Assembly: GCA_965601665.1 (NCBI GenBank)
Contig: OZ271833.1
Span: 1,364,001 to 1,428,000 of the forward strand
Reading direction: 5' to 3'
Length of the DNA: 64,000 bases
From: JANQNX01 sp965601665
Lineage (GTDB): Bacteria; Pseudomonadota; Gammaproteobacteria; Eutrophobiales; Eutrophobiaceae
The position numbers were made by a program, and so were the translations under genes. Shown here piece by piece: positions 1 through 7,793 of the stretch (position 1 is the first letter of the stretch; each line of letters starts with the position of its first letter). The notes under the pieces are model-generated. The model ran no database searches. It was not told where the DNA came from and worked only from the letters and a program-made list of their open reading frames with translations.

Positions 1-440
1 AGTTTAATCCCTAGTCGTACAGCCACTTCAGGAAATATATCCTGCAGCCAATTGACTAAAATGGCTTTTTTCATATAGCAAACAGGCAAACAAACAAGGG
101 AAATTAATGGGGGATCAGTTTTTGCAATAATGACATCACTTGTTCTGACGACCTGAAGAAGTTTTATAAATGAAAAAATGTAAAAAGAAACATAATCAAT
201 GGCACGGCCAATTAGATTTTTTCTTCCAAATGAACTGGTCCATATCCTGTGTACCGTTACTTGTTCAATTTTTTCATTAGCGCACAATCTTATACTTGTA
301 TCATCGTAATATAAGCGACTTGTAATAACGTGAATTTCAAACTCTTTCATTTCTCTAGAAAAGACAAGTCCAGACAACATTTGACTTGTTGCAGAAATAT
401 CTGGAAAGAAATAGCGATTTACAAATACGAGTTTTGTCAA
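1..440 (-). CDS. Glycosyltransferase family 4 (WbuB/WcaI-like), N-terminal part, cut by window edge
   Basis: The reading frame opens at a TTG (440) and stays open to the left edge, giving about 146 residues. The N-terminus reads as a GT4 WbuB-type glycosyltransferase: a Rossmann strand KLVFVNRYFFPD followed by ATSQMLSGL, then DVIIAKTDPPLISL and NWLQDIFPEVAVRLG, which are family hallmarks as I remember them. Such enzymes add a sugar to a lipid-linked repeat unit of a surface polysaccharide at the cytoplasmic face of the inner membrane. It lies 45 bp downstream of galE on the same strand, so it is probably the next gene of the exopolysaccharide cluster. No ATG lies in frame between the galE stop and 440, which is why TTG is chosen; no clear ribosome binding site is visible. 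Confidence 0.65.
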   Translation of the reverse strand, partial: MTKLVFVNRYFFPDISATSQMLSGLVFSREMKEFEIHVITSRLYYDDTSIRLCANEKIEQVTVHRIWTSSFGRKNLIGRAIDYVSFYIFSFIKLLQVVRTSDVIIAKTDPPLISLVCLPVCYMKKAILVNWLQDIFPEVAVRLGIK

Positions 441-485
441 TTTGAAGACATATATGCTATTAACAGATAGAGAAACTACAGCTTT

Positions 486-1463
486 TTAGAAACGCTTATT
501 TGTTTCCCATTCGAGTGCAGTTTTAACAATCAGGTTAATGTCATCGAAATGTGGTTCCCAGCTCATGATTGAGCTAATCTTGTCAATATCTGCGACCAGG
601 TACGCAGGGTCGCCTTCTCTACGTGGCGCCTCTACTGTAGATAGAGGTTTATCAAGGAGCGTATTTACTGCATTGATAACTTCTCGAACACTGTAACCAT
701 GTCCATAACCACAATTGCAAAGCACCGACTCGCCTCCTGATACCAGATATTCCAGCGCCTTTAGATGTGCATTAGCAAGATCGCTAACATGTATATAATC
801 TCTAATGCCGGTACCATCATCTGTGGGATAGTCTGTTCCAAATATATTTAACTGTGGTCTTTTTCCTGTTGCTACTTCGCATGCAACCTTAATCAACAAG
901 GTTGATTCCGGGGTTGACTGCCCAATTTCACCATCTACATCTGCACCGGCGACATTAAAATACCGAAGTGTTACATAATTCATATTGTTAACAGCACAGT
1001 AATCGCGCAACATCCACTCACTCATCAATTTTGACGTGCCGTAGGGGTTAATGGGTGAAACCAATGCGTCTTCGTTTAATTTTCCTGATATTGCAAGATT
1101 TCCATATAACGTAGCTGTCGATGAAAATATAAAATATTTAACACCTGCAGTGTCGCTGCATTCGATAAGATTCCTGGTATTGCACGTATTATTGTCATAA
1201 TACTTCAGCGGATTTTTTACAGATTCAGGTACGAGTGTACTAGCTGCAAAATGCATGACTGCTTCTATATCCCTGTCTGTAAGTATTTGTTCGACTAGCT
1301 CCCTATCACCGCTACTCCCAACAATCAAATCTCCATACAGCACCGCTTGTTCAAAACCTCTACTTAGGTCATCTAGTACAGTAATTTCATGGCCAGCCTG
1401 TCCTAGCTGCTTAACAACATGACTGCCTATATATCCAGCGCCACCTGTAACGAGAATATTCAT
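486..1463 (-). CDS. galE: UDP-glucose 4-epimerase GalE
   Basis: Extended short-chain dehydrogenase of 325 residues, close to the usual GalE length. The NAD-binding GGAGYIG is at residues 7-13 and the catalytic YxxxK is Y141-G-T-S-K145 in SPINPYGTSK; the SST catalytic serine region is near 114-116. GalE interconverts UDP-glucose and UDP-galactose in the cytoplasm and here most likely supplies UDP-galactose for the exopolysaccharide genes on both sides. It sits 198 bp after the XrtA-locus ATPase, so it may have its own promoter. ATG start at 1461-1463. A related UDP-sugar epimerase with different substrate preference cannot be excluded from motifs alone. Confidence 0.93.
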   Translation of the reverse strand: MNILVTGGAGYIGSHVVKQLGQAGHEITVLDDLSRGFEQAVLYGDLIVGSSGDRELVEQILTDRDIEAVMHFAASTLVPESVKNPLKYYDNNTCNTRNLIECSDTAGVKYFIFSSTATLYGNLAISGKLNEDALVSPINPYGTSKLMSEWMLRDYCAVNNMNYVTLRYFNVAGADVDGEIGQSTPESTLLIKVACEVATGKRPQLNIFGTDYPTDDGTGIRDYIHVSDLANAHLKALEYLVSGGESVLCNCGYGHGYSVREVINAVNTLLDKPLSTVEAPRREGDPAYLVADIDKISSIMSWEPHFDDINLIVKTALEWETNKRF

Positions 1464-1661
1464 ATATTTTTAAGATTATTTTCTTAAATCAGGCATGCTA
1501 CCGCCAATGCCATTACTTTTAAGTAACAGTCAAATATATAACCTGATTTAAAGTGTCACTTCGTCTTGTAACTGATATGGCGTATTACAAAAAAAGAAAG
1601 AATAATGAATAATTGCGACAAGCTTGTGATGATTAATAAATAAACACAGAATATTTATAAG
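1464..1661. other. Intergenic gap between the XrtA-locus ATPase and galE
   Basis: This is an AT-rich gap of about 200 bp. I see no convincing open frame, RNA or palindrome of the kind found upstream of the exopolysaccharide operon. It may hold a separate minus-strand promoter for galE, but I could not pick out clear -35 and -10 boxes. Confidence 0.4.
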
Positions 1662-2561
1662 TTACTGATTTTTGCTTATATTTATTTTTGCCAGATTAGT
1701 TCCAAATGCATTATCGTCGGACTTATCATTTCTTTTACGATTCACCAGTAATTCGCCACCGTTTTTCATTTTGTCTTCCATTATTTCGAGCACGAGTTCT
1801 TTGCTGATTGTCTTCAACTGGCTTGCGAAACCATAAACAAGTGCCGTATCACAAAGATTGTTGATAATTCTTGGAATTCCATTGCTTTGTTCATATATGA
1901 ACCGCCTTGCCTCTGGTTCAAATAACTCTTCGTTTCCACCCGCTATATTCAACCGATGCTTGATATAGTGATCACTCTCCGCTGCCTCAAGCGCGTCGAG
2001 ATGAAAATCAACTGCAACACGTTGAGCAAGCTGTTCCATATCGGCTCTTCTAAGCGTTTCCCTGAGTTCGGGTTGTCCAACCAGGATTAGTTGCAGTACC
2101 TGGTTCTTGTCTGCATTAATATTTGAAATTACTCTTAGTTCTTCGAGTAAATCAACATCCATATTTTGAGCTTCATCGACAATAAGTATTGTCCTTTTAC
2201 CCTGGCCATATTCCGATATCATATAGTCAACAAAAGCATGGTATTTACCCACTTTATCCAGTTCAGCGTTTGTAATGGAGAATGCTTCACATATCCACGT
2301 CATTAGATCGCCAAAGGACTTGTGTGTATTCGATATCAGGCCTACTGACGCAGTTTCATCGAGTTGGTTTAATAAATGTCTTATTAGTGTCGTCTTTCCA
2401 GAACCGATTTCTCCTGTAATCACAGTAATCGGGGAAGCATGCATAACACCATATTCAAGCATCGTATAAGCAATACTGTGTTTTTTTCCGAGGTAAAGGA
2501 AATCCGGATCTGGCTGCAGATTGAATGGCTTTTCCTTGAATCCGTAAAAGAGTTCGTACAT
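1662..2561 (-). CDS. XrtA/PEP-CTERM locus ATPase (ExeA/GspA-like AAA, TIGR03015 type)
   Basis: From the ATG at 2559-2561 the protein starts MYELFYGFKEKPF and is 299 residues, matching the characteristic start of the PEP-CTERM-locus ATPase family. An upstream in-frame start at 2591 would overlap the preceding gene and lacks family support. Walker A is GEIGSGKTT (about residues 50-58) and Walker B is ILIVDEAQN. The C-terminal part resembles ExeA/GspA ATPases (GQPELRETL, GIPRIINNLCD). The family is found beside exosortase A and exopolysaccharide genes; its exact job is not established to my knowledge, though an assembly or energising role is assumed. It follows the tyrosine kinase by 4 bp, so the two are co-transcribed. 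Confidence 0.88.
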   Translation of the reverse strand: MYELFYGFKEKPFNLQPDPDFLYLGKKHSIAYTMLEYGVMHASPITVITGEIGSGKTTLIRHLLNQLDETASVGLISNTHKSFGDLMTWICEAFSITNAELDKVGKYHAFVDYMISEYGQGKRTILIVDEAQNMDVDLLEELRVISNINADKNQVLQLILVGQPELRETLRRADMEQLAQRVAVDFHLDALEAAESDHYIKHRLNIAGGNEELFEPEARRFIYEQSNGIPRIINNLCDTALVYGFASQLKTISKELVLEIMEDKMKNGGELLVNRKRNDKSDDNAFGTNLAKINISKNQ

Positions 2562-2565
2562 GTTA

Positions 2566-3399
2566 CTAGTACGCAGCGTTGGTGATATCACTTGACTTAT
2601 TTAATACCGTGCCAATGATATTCATGTCTTTTAATAATCTAAGGCTCTGCTCCAGTTCATCCTTCGTGGTGATTGATTCTTCTACTACCAGTAATAAAGA
2701 TTCAACATAGGGTGAAAATGCAAGCGCATCATCCGCGAGCAATAAAGGTGGAAGATCATAAATAATGAGTCGGCTTGGATAGCGTGTTTTTAGTTCCTCA
2801 ACAAGTTGGCGCATTTTTGTGGATTTCAACATTTCAGATGAATTCCCAAGTGACTCTCTGCCGGGGAGTATGACTAGCCGTTCAATACCGGGATTAATCA
2901 ACGTCTTGTCCAAAGGTATATCGTGAAGGATAAAATCACTGATGCCAGTTTCCACGTTTATGCCCAAACAATCATGAACGCCGGGTTTTTTTAAATCAAA
3001 ATCAACCAGCAACACCGTATAATTCACTTCTCTGGCCAGGCTAATGGCAAGATTAACTGCAGTGAGTGTTTTCCCCTGGTTTGCACCCGGGCTCGTTATT
3101 GCCAGCGAGTTCCAGTCATTGGCTATCAGTTTTTGTAAGACCTGTGTACGTAGCATGCGGTATGCCGTGTTCACAGCCGGGTCATCAGTGCCAAACAGGA
3201 CCCTGTTCTCAATCATTTTGTTTTGATCAGGTTTAACAATCCTTGTCTTTGAGTAAGTTATCGGATGAGTTTCTGAATCAGGTACAACGCCATCGTTAAT
3301 ACTACTCGACGAAAGCTCACGTTCCTTTAGGACATTGCCCATGCCACTTTCTTGCCTGGCCTGTTTTGCCAACTCAAGTGCTTGTTTTATCTTTTCCAT
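2566..3399 (-). CDS. XrtA-associated tyrosine autokinase (CpsD/Wzc-C type)
   Basis: Bacterial tyrosine (BY) kinase of 277 residues, cytoplasmic, without membrane segments. Walker A is SPGANQGKT (104-112), the A' motif LLVDFDLKKPG is at 130-140, and IYDLPPLLLADD is the Walker B/A'' region. The tail ends ITNAAY, leaving only one terminal tyrosine rather than a long tyrosine cluster. Partner of the Wzz-like protein encoded directly upstream (adjacent, no gap), together forming a split Wzc-like pair that controls polysaccharide polymerisation and chain length by phosphorylation cycling. The match is to the PEP-CTERM-locus subfamily (TIGR03018 type) by context and by the N-terminal KIKQALELAK region. 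Confidence 0.88.
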   Translation of the reverse strand: MEKIKQALELAKQARQESGMGNVLKERELSSSSINDGVVPDSETHPITYSKTRIVKPDQNKMIENRVLFGTDDPAVNTAYRMLRTQVLQKLIANDWNSLAITSPGANQGKTLTAVNLAISLAREVNYTVLLVDFDLKKPGVHDCLGINVETGISDFILHDIPLDKTLINPGIERLVILPGRESLGNSSEMLKSTKMRQLVEELKTRYPSRLIIYDLPPLLLADDALAFSPYVESLLLVVEESITTKDELEQSLRLLKDMNIIGTVLNKSSDITNAAY

Positions 3400-5187
3400 T
3401 TACGCGAACCCGAAACGCCTTAGCAATACAAACCACAACACGTCCAGTGGCTTTATAAAAAAGTGCACACTGGCGAGAACAAATATTAATAGAGTGAATA
3501 TAAACAAGCCAAGAATCATGATGCGCAATTGTTTTTTTCTTTTTTCATCCGGAGTCTCGATATAAGGCACAACAGTTAAAGGCATTTCGCCTATAAGCTT
3601 TTCAACACCTTTGCGTCCGTATATCCCGTTATCTAGACTATCCATTAGAAAAATGCTGCTCGCACCGGCACCAATCGAAAGAATGAAACCAAGCAGTAGT
3701 AGTAACTTTCTGTTTGGTGAGTCAGGTAATTCTGGCAGTAGTGGTGGTTCAATTAACGTAAAACGCTCGCCTTTTTTTTCTATTTCAAGATTTTCGGCCA
3801 GTTGCGCCTCCATTTGTTTCGCTTTAATCTCCTTGAATTTCAGCAATTCATTTTCATATTCACGCAACAAGGCACGGAACTCTCTCTCCACCTTTGGGCT
3901 TTTCGTTAATCGGTCTTCATATAACGACAGTTTCTGCTTTAGATCTTTTTCCCTTTGTTTTAAAGACAGCATCTCAGATTGGGCTGCATCAAGTTGTGTC
4001 TTAATCTGTATATATGCGGGATTATCAGGCGTCTCATCAAGCAACTTATCTTCTGGGTTAGCTGTACTATTTACGATTTCATCTTCGAGTGACAGCACTA
4101 GTCTTGATGATTTTTTTACTTCCGGATGACTATCTGAGTACTTTTCTTTCAAGGAGACGAGGTCAAGACGAGCCTCCTTAAGCCGCATGGCAATCTCTTT
4201 TTTGCTGCTATTGTCACCAGTTTCCGTCCTGAGTGCGTCAATTTCTTTCTTTGTTTTAATGACATCAGGATGCTGATCAGAATAACGTGTAGTCAAACTA
4301 ATTAATTTAGTTTCCAGGATTTTGAGTCTATCCCGCGGGCTTAAAATACGTTCCCCTGACTCTGAAATCGTTGCTTGATAAGGAGATAACTGTAGTAGTT
4401 CAGATTGAAGATAGATATCGCGTTCTTTTAGTATTTGAATTTTACGTATTACCTCTGCCAGCTCAGCCTCATGCCTGGTCATCAACTCCCGGTTAAGTTG
4501 ACTCATCTCAGGCAAACTGCTCGCATTATCTTCCTTGAATTCAGCTACCTTCGTTTCAAGCAGATTTACTCTTGCGCCCAGCCTGTCTACTTCATCCTGA
4601 AGAAACTGATTGGCCTCCTCTGCCATCTCTGTCCTGTTTTTCAGGTTCTCATTAAGAAATAGACTAACCAGCTCATTGGCAACATTTTGGGCCAGTTTTG
4701 GTGATTCATTAATATATGCTAGAGAAAAAGCAATAGTTGCCTTGGCAGCTCGTCCGGTACGAGGATCGAATATATCTGCACTGATCATATCAAGAGAGAC
4801 ATCCTCTCTCATTTGTTCAAAGATTGCCTCGAGTGGTTCTTTTTTTCGATCCTCGGCGTACAAGTCATACTTATCAATGATTGACTTCATATTTGAAGTT
4901 GTCATTACGCGCTGGCTTATGATTTGAATCCGTTGATCGGCATAGCTTGTGACGGTTGTTCTAACAAAGTCCTGCGGTATCTCTTGTTGCTCAATCAAAA
5001 TAATCGCTGAGGATTTGTAAACGGCAGGCAAAAGTATGGTGACGAGGGTGACTATTATGATTAACGAAATACAAATTAAGAGTAATTTGTATTTTCTTCT
5101 CTTGAATGCCGACATATAGTCAGCAATGCTTTTTTGACTATATTGCAGGTGCTCTAACTGGAGGTTTTCATCCATCATATGAGTCAC
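3400..5187 (-). CDS. XrtA-system polysaccharide chain-length determinant (Wzz/GNVR)
   Basis: Inner-membrane polysaccharide co-polymerase of 595 residues. The first membrane segment is around residues 34-56 (KLLLICISLIIIVTLV), followed by the Wzz signature of this subfamily (VYKSSAIILIEQQEIPQDFVR). A long coiled-coil periplasmic region includes repeated blocks RYSDQHPDVIKTKKEID and KYSDSHPEVKKSS, and a GNVR-like segment PLLPELPDSPNRKLLLLLG leads into the second membrane segment; a third lies near the C-terminus. It has no kinase domain, which is supplied by the adjacent gene. It overlaps the upstream barrel gene by 4 bp (ATGA), indicating translational coupling. The family regulates exopolysaccharide length in PEP-CTERM loci. 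Confidence 0.88.
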   Translation of the reverse strand: MTHMMDENLQLEHLQYSQKSIADYMSAFKRRKYKLLLICISLIIIVTLVTILLPAVYKSSAIILIEQQEIPQDFVRTTVTSYADQRIQIISQRVMTTSNMKSIIDKYDLYAEDRKKEPLEAIFEQMREDVSLDMISADIFDPRTGRAAKATIAFSLAYINESPKLAQNVANELVSLFLNENLKNRTEMAEEANQFLQDEVDRLGARVNLLETKVAEFKEDNASSLPEMSQLNRELMTRHEAELAEVIRKIQILKERDIYLQSELLQLSPYQATISESGERILSPRDRLKILETKLISLTTRYSDQHPDVIKTKKEIDALRTETGDNSSKKEIAMRLKEARLDLVSLKEKYSDSHPEVKKSSRLVLSLEDEIVNSTANPEDKLLDETPDNPAYIQIKTQLDAAQSEMLSLKQREKDLKQKLSLYEDRLTKSPKVEREFRALLREYENELLKFKEIKAKQMEAQLAENLEIEKKGERFTLIEPPLLPELPDSPNRKLLLLLGFILSIGAGASSIFLMDSLDNGIYGRKGVEKLIGEMPLTVVPYIETPDEKRKKQLRIMILGLFIFTLLIFVLASVHFFIKPLDVLWFVLLRRFGFA

Positions 5188-6371
5188 CTAGACACTGTCA
5201 TCGTGTCAAAATCATAGTTAAGTTCTAGTGACACGCTATTTGAATCGGCTTTTTCGTTCGTTACTATATTTTCTACCTCTCGATAGTAATAACGCCCTAC
5301 AATATTAAAATTCCTCTCAAACCTGTAATTCAGGCTCGCACCGAATTGAAGAAAATTAAACTGGTTATTTAAATTGACGATTTGGCTTTGTGATCTATTT
5401 TCATAATAATTTAAATTGAGTGTCCCTGAGAATTTATCTGAAAATCGCTTTCCAAGATTAAATCTGAAGTCATCTCTCAAATTTTGCTCGCCCACAGCGC
5501 CAGGTGTTACCGAACGTTCATAGCCTACGTCAAGCTCAACCGTTTCATAGGTTTTTGAAAGCGAAAAGTCGATCAGTTCGCCGCTTATGCTTTCTGTTCC
5601 TATTGCTGGACCAAATAACGTCGCAACCAGAAATTCAATATCCGACTTAATAATACCTGCAGATAAAGTCATGCTTAAGGTAGGACTAAAATTATAATCC
5701 AGTCCAAACTGGAACGCCTTGTTAGTCGTTTCGAAACCCGTTTCAGGGACGGTGAAAACCGAACGATAAAATGTTGCTGTTAATGCAGTTTGGTCACTAA
5801 TTATATAATTAGAACTAAAAGTAATTTGTTGATAGTCAAAATCGTTCAGAGCTGTTGATTCAGCCTCGTCAAAGTTTACATCCTGAACAATATAACTTAA
5901 TTGTAGATTAAGGTTTTCTGCCAGACGGTAGGAAATAGCAGGAGTGGCACTCAGTGCTTCTTTCCTGGTTTCTGAAAAGCTTGAGCCAAGCACATTCACT
6001 TCCTCTACACCTATTGCTTCATCCCTGAACGATGTATCCAATGCCAATGATAAAGACGGTGAATGAGCATATTGAATAGCTGCATCGGTATAATAGTTAT
6101 CGCCTTCAAGGCCTACCTCTTCACTGTATCTGGTAGACTGCAACTTGGGATCCAATGTAATTGTCAATTTGGGTGAACGATATGCTGCGTTAAAACCGGC
6201 TCTCACACTGGTACCCGCTACCTGCAATTCCCTGTCTGCGGATAAACGTATATTGTCATCCAGTATTAATTGCATATTTAGCGTTGGGTCAATCGACATT
6301 TCGGCAGCACTTGAATTACTGGTAATCATCAATAGCGAATAACAGGCTAATGTCAGTCTTAAACTTGGCAT
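5184..6371 (-). CDS. PEP-CTERM-system outer membrane beta-barrel protein (BBP_2/TIGR03016-like)
   Basis: The 395-residue protein has a short signal peptide (LACYSLLMITSNSSAAE) and then alternating amphipathic strands ending in aromatic or polar residues, typical of an outer membrane barrel: repeated patterns such as LNLQLSYIVQDVNF, ALTATFYRSVF and FNIVGRYYYREVEN. The last strand SNSVSLELNYDFDTMTVSR is compatible with a C-terminal barrel signal. Its position between the Wza-like and Wzz-like genes matches the barrel protein commonly found in XrtA exopolysaccharide loci. A role in export or outer membrane docking of the polysaccharide is inferred. 25 bp separates it from the export gene upstream. 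Confidence 0.8.
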   Translation of the reverse strand: MPSLRLTLACYSLLMITSNSSAAEMSIDPTLNMQLILDDNIRLSADRELQVAGTSVRAGFNAAYRSPKLTITLDPKLQSTRYSEEVGLEGDNYYTDAAIQYAHSPSLSLALDTSFRDEAIGVEEVNVLGSSFSETRKEALSATPAISYRLAENLNLQLSYIVQDVNFDEAESTALNDFDYQQITFSSNYIISDQTALTATFYRSVFTVPETGFETTNKAFQFGLDYNFSPTLSMTLSAGIIKSDIEFLVATLFGPAIGTESISGELIDFSLSKTYETVELDVGYERSVTPGAVGEQNLRDDFRFNLGKRFSDKFSGTLNLNYYENRSQSQIVNLNNQFNFLQFGASLNYRFERNFNIVGRYYYREVENIVTNEKADSNSVSLELNYDFDTMTVSR

Positions 6372-6396
6372 TCATGAAATGAAAAATCGCATACCA

Positions 6397-6972
6397 TCAG
6401 GGTACAACGATAATATCCCCCTGTTGCAGGATTATGTTTTGCTCAAGGTTTTCACCTTTTTCAATATCTCCGTAACGAAATGGTATTGATTGTTGCACTC
6501 CATTATTTCTGCGGAGAATCAAAATCTTGTTTAGTTTTGCAAATGTCGTAGTACCACCAGCTATACTTAATGCCTGCATGACATCTACATCATGGTTGAG
6601 AATAACCGCTCCCGGGGTAGCAACTTTACCAATGATATAAATCCTGTTGCCCTGGTTACTCAACAGCGACACGTTTACCTCTGGTTCAGGTATAAAAGTA
6701 TTAATTTTTTCTGTAATTTCTGCTCTTATGTTTTCAACTGTCTTTCCAGCTGCCAATACATCGCCTACGAGCGGAAATGAAAAATACCCGTCCGGTCTCA
6801 CCATTAATTCCTTATCAAGGTCTTCCTCACGCCAGAGGGAGATTTCCAGCACGTCACCTGCCTGAACAAGGTAGTCATTGGACTCTGCGACGCTGACGCG
6901 GACTATCATTGACAGAGCTAACGTCATCAAAAGGTAACCTGATAAATTGATGATTCTTAATAACATAAGCAC
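6397..6972 (-). CDS. XrtA/PEP-CTERM exopolysaccharide export protein (Wza-like)
   Basis: Periplasmic and outer membrane export protein of 191 residues. A hydrophobic signal segment (INLSGYLLMTLALSMIVRVSVA) is followed by a polysaccharide-export domain (YLVQAGDVLEISLWREEDLDKELMVRPDG) and one SLBB domain (NRIYIIGKVATPGAVIL to QGDIIVVP). There is no obvious lipobox cysteine, and it is shorter than Wza (about 380 residues), as is usual for the PEP-CTERM version. It is the first gene of the minus-strand exopolysaccharide operon. The 150 bp before it contain a 20-bp palindrome (7092-7111) that recurs before other PEP-CTERM and T2SS genes, so I infer shared regulation. Confidence 0.9.
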   Translation of the reverse strand: MLMLLRIINLSGYLLMTLALSMIVRVSVAESNDYLVQAGDVLEISLWREEDLDKELMVRPDGYFSFPLVGDVLAAGKTVENIRAEITEKINTFIPEPEVNVSLLSNQGNRIYIIGKVATPGAVILNHDVDVMQALSIAGGTTTFAKLNKILILRRNNGVQQSIPFRYGDIEKGENLEQNIILQQGDIIVVP

Positions 6973-7091
6973 AGAATGATTCAGCGCAATTTACGCGAAG
7001 GAATAATTGTTAAAGTTTTGTTACAGGTTACTCGTGACCTGAAACGAGATTATCCTTTAAATTTATTGCAGGTTTGTTAAATATGGGCAGA

Positions 7092-7111
7092 TTGCATACA
7101 TTTGTATGCAA
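7092..7111. promoter_or_regulatory. Palindromic operator upstream of the exopolysaccharide operon
   Basis: TTGCATACATTTGTATGCAA has two perfect 9-bp arms separated by TT. It lies 120-139 bp before the start of the Wza-like gene and just after the end of the coiled-coil gene. Closely related sites lie at 27643-27664, 27835-27867 and 39521-39536. It is AT-rich and not followed directly by a T run, so it does not look like a terminator. Binding by the RHH protein at 27981 is inference. Confidence 0.65.
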
Positions 7112-7124
7112 CTATTTTTGCAGG

Positions 7125-7793
7125 CTAAAATTCCTGCGGGGTGACTTCCAGGCTGGTTTGTTTTTCTTCTTCGGTAATACGGTTATTTTCCAGTTTCAAC
7201 CGGTATTCCTGAAGAATGTTCTCAATCTTTACCTCTTTTAAACCGGTTATACCGTCCTTCTGTAACAGGGCATCAAGAGTGGATTTATTTTGATATAAAT
7301 CCATTAATTCCTGGTTTGCCTCGAATAATTTCAGGTTCTTCTCATCAAACTCTTCTATGCTGGCATTCTTACTCTCAATATCCTGGTTCATATCAGCAAT
7401 CTGGCCATTTAGCTGGCGTATAAGTAGCTGTGCATCCTGGTATTTACCAATGACATCCCGCAGTTGTTTCTCGCGTCGTTCAATTTTGGCATCTCGTTTC
7501 TCGACAGTCCCTTCCAACGATGCAATATTTGCCTCATTTTTTTGAATTGTCAGTTCCATGTCGATGATTTGCTCTTTGGCTTTCTTGTAGTCTTTATCCA
7601 GGTCTTTTTTTTCCTTTTCCAGCTCTGAAAACTCAATCTCCAGTCGTGATTTTTCTTCATTCAACTGCTTCAACATATATTGCATGCGTTTCAATGCCTG
7701 ATCTCCCTCACCATCTCGGGTAGCACCGGCAAATGTATGTGTCGATATACACAAAAAAAGTAACGCAACACTATTTCGAAGTATCATGTTCAT
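7125..7793 (-). CDS. Periplasmic coiled-coil protein of the TPS/TonB operon
   Basis: The 222-residue protein has a signal peptide (SVALLFLCISTHTFAGA) followed by about 150 residues of almost uninterrupted heptad repeats rich in E, K, L and I (RMQYMLKQLNEEKSRLEIEF through NQELMDLYQ), then a short globular tail. I recognise no enzymatic motif. The start overlaps the stop of the porin gene by one base (TGATG), which implies translational coupling. A periplasmic spacer, TolA/YbgF-like adaptor or tether between the envelope parts encoded upstream is plausible but not shown. It is the last gene of the operon running from TpsB. Confidence 0.75.
   Translation of the reverse strand: MNMILRNSVALLFLCISTHTFAGATRDGEGDQALKRMQYMLKQLNEEKSRLEIEFSELEKEKKDLDKDYKKAKEQIIDMELTIQKNEANIASLEGTVEKRDAKIERREKQLRDVIGKYQDAQLLIRQLNGQIADMNQDIESKNASIEEFDEKNLKLFEANQELMDLYQNKSTLDALLQKDGITGLKEVKIENILQEYRLKLENNRITEEEKQTSLEVTPQEF

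Noticed and set aside
7092..7111. Palindrome read as a terminator of the TPS/TonB operon or of the exopolysaccharide operon
   Set aside because: The stem is AT-rich, the spacer is only two bases, and no T run follows directly on either strand; the same sequence recurs at promoters.
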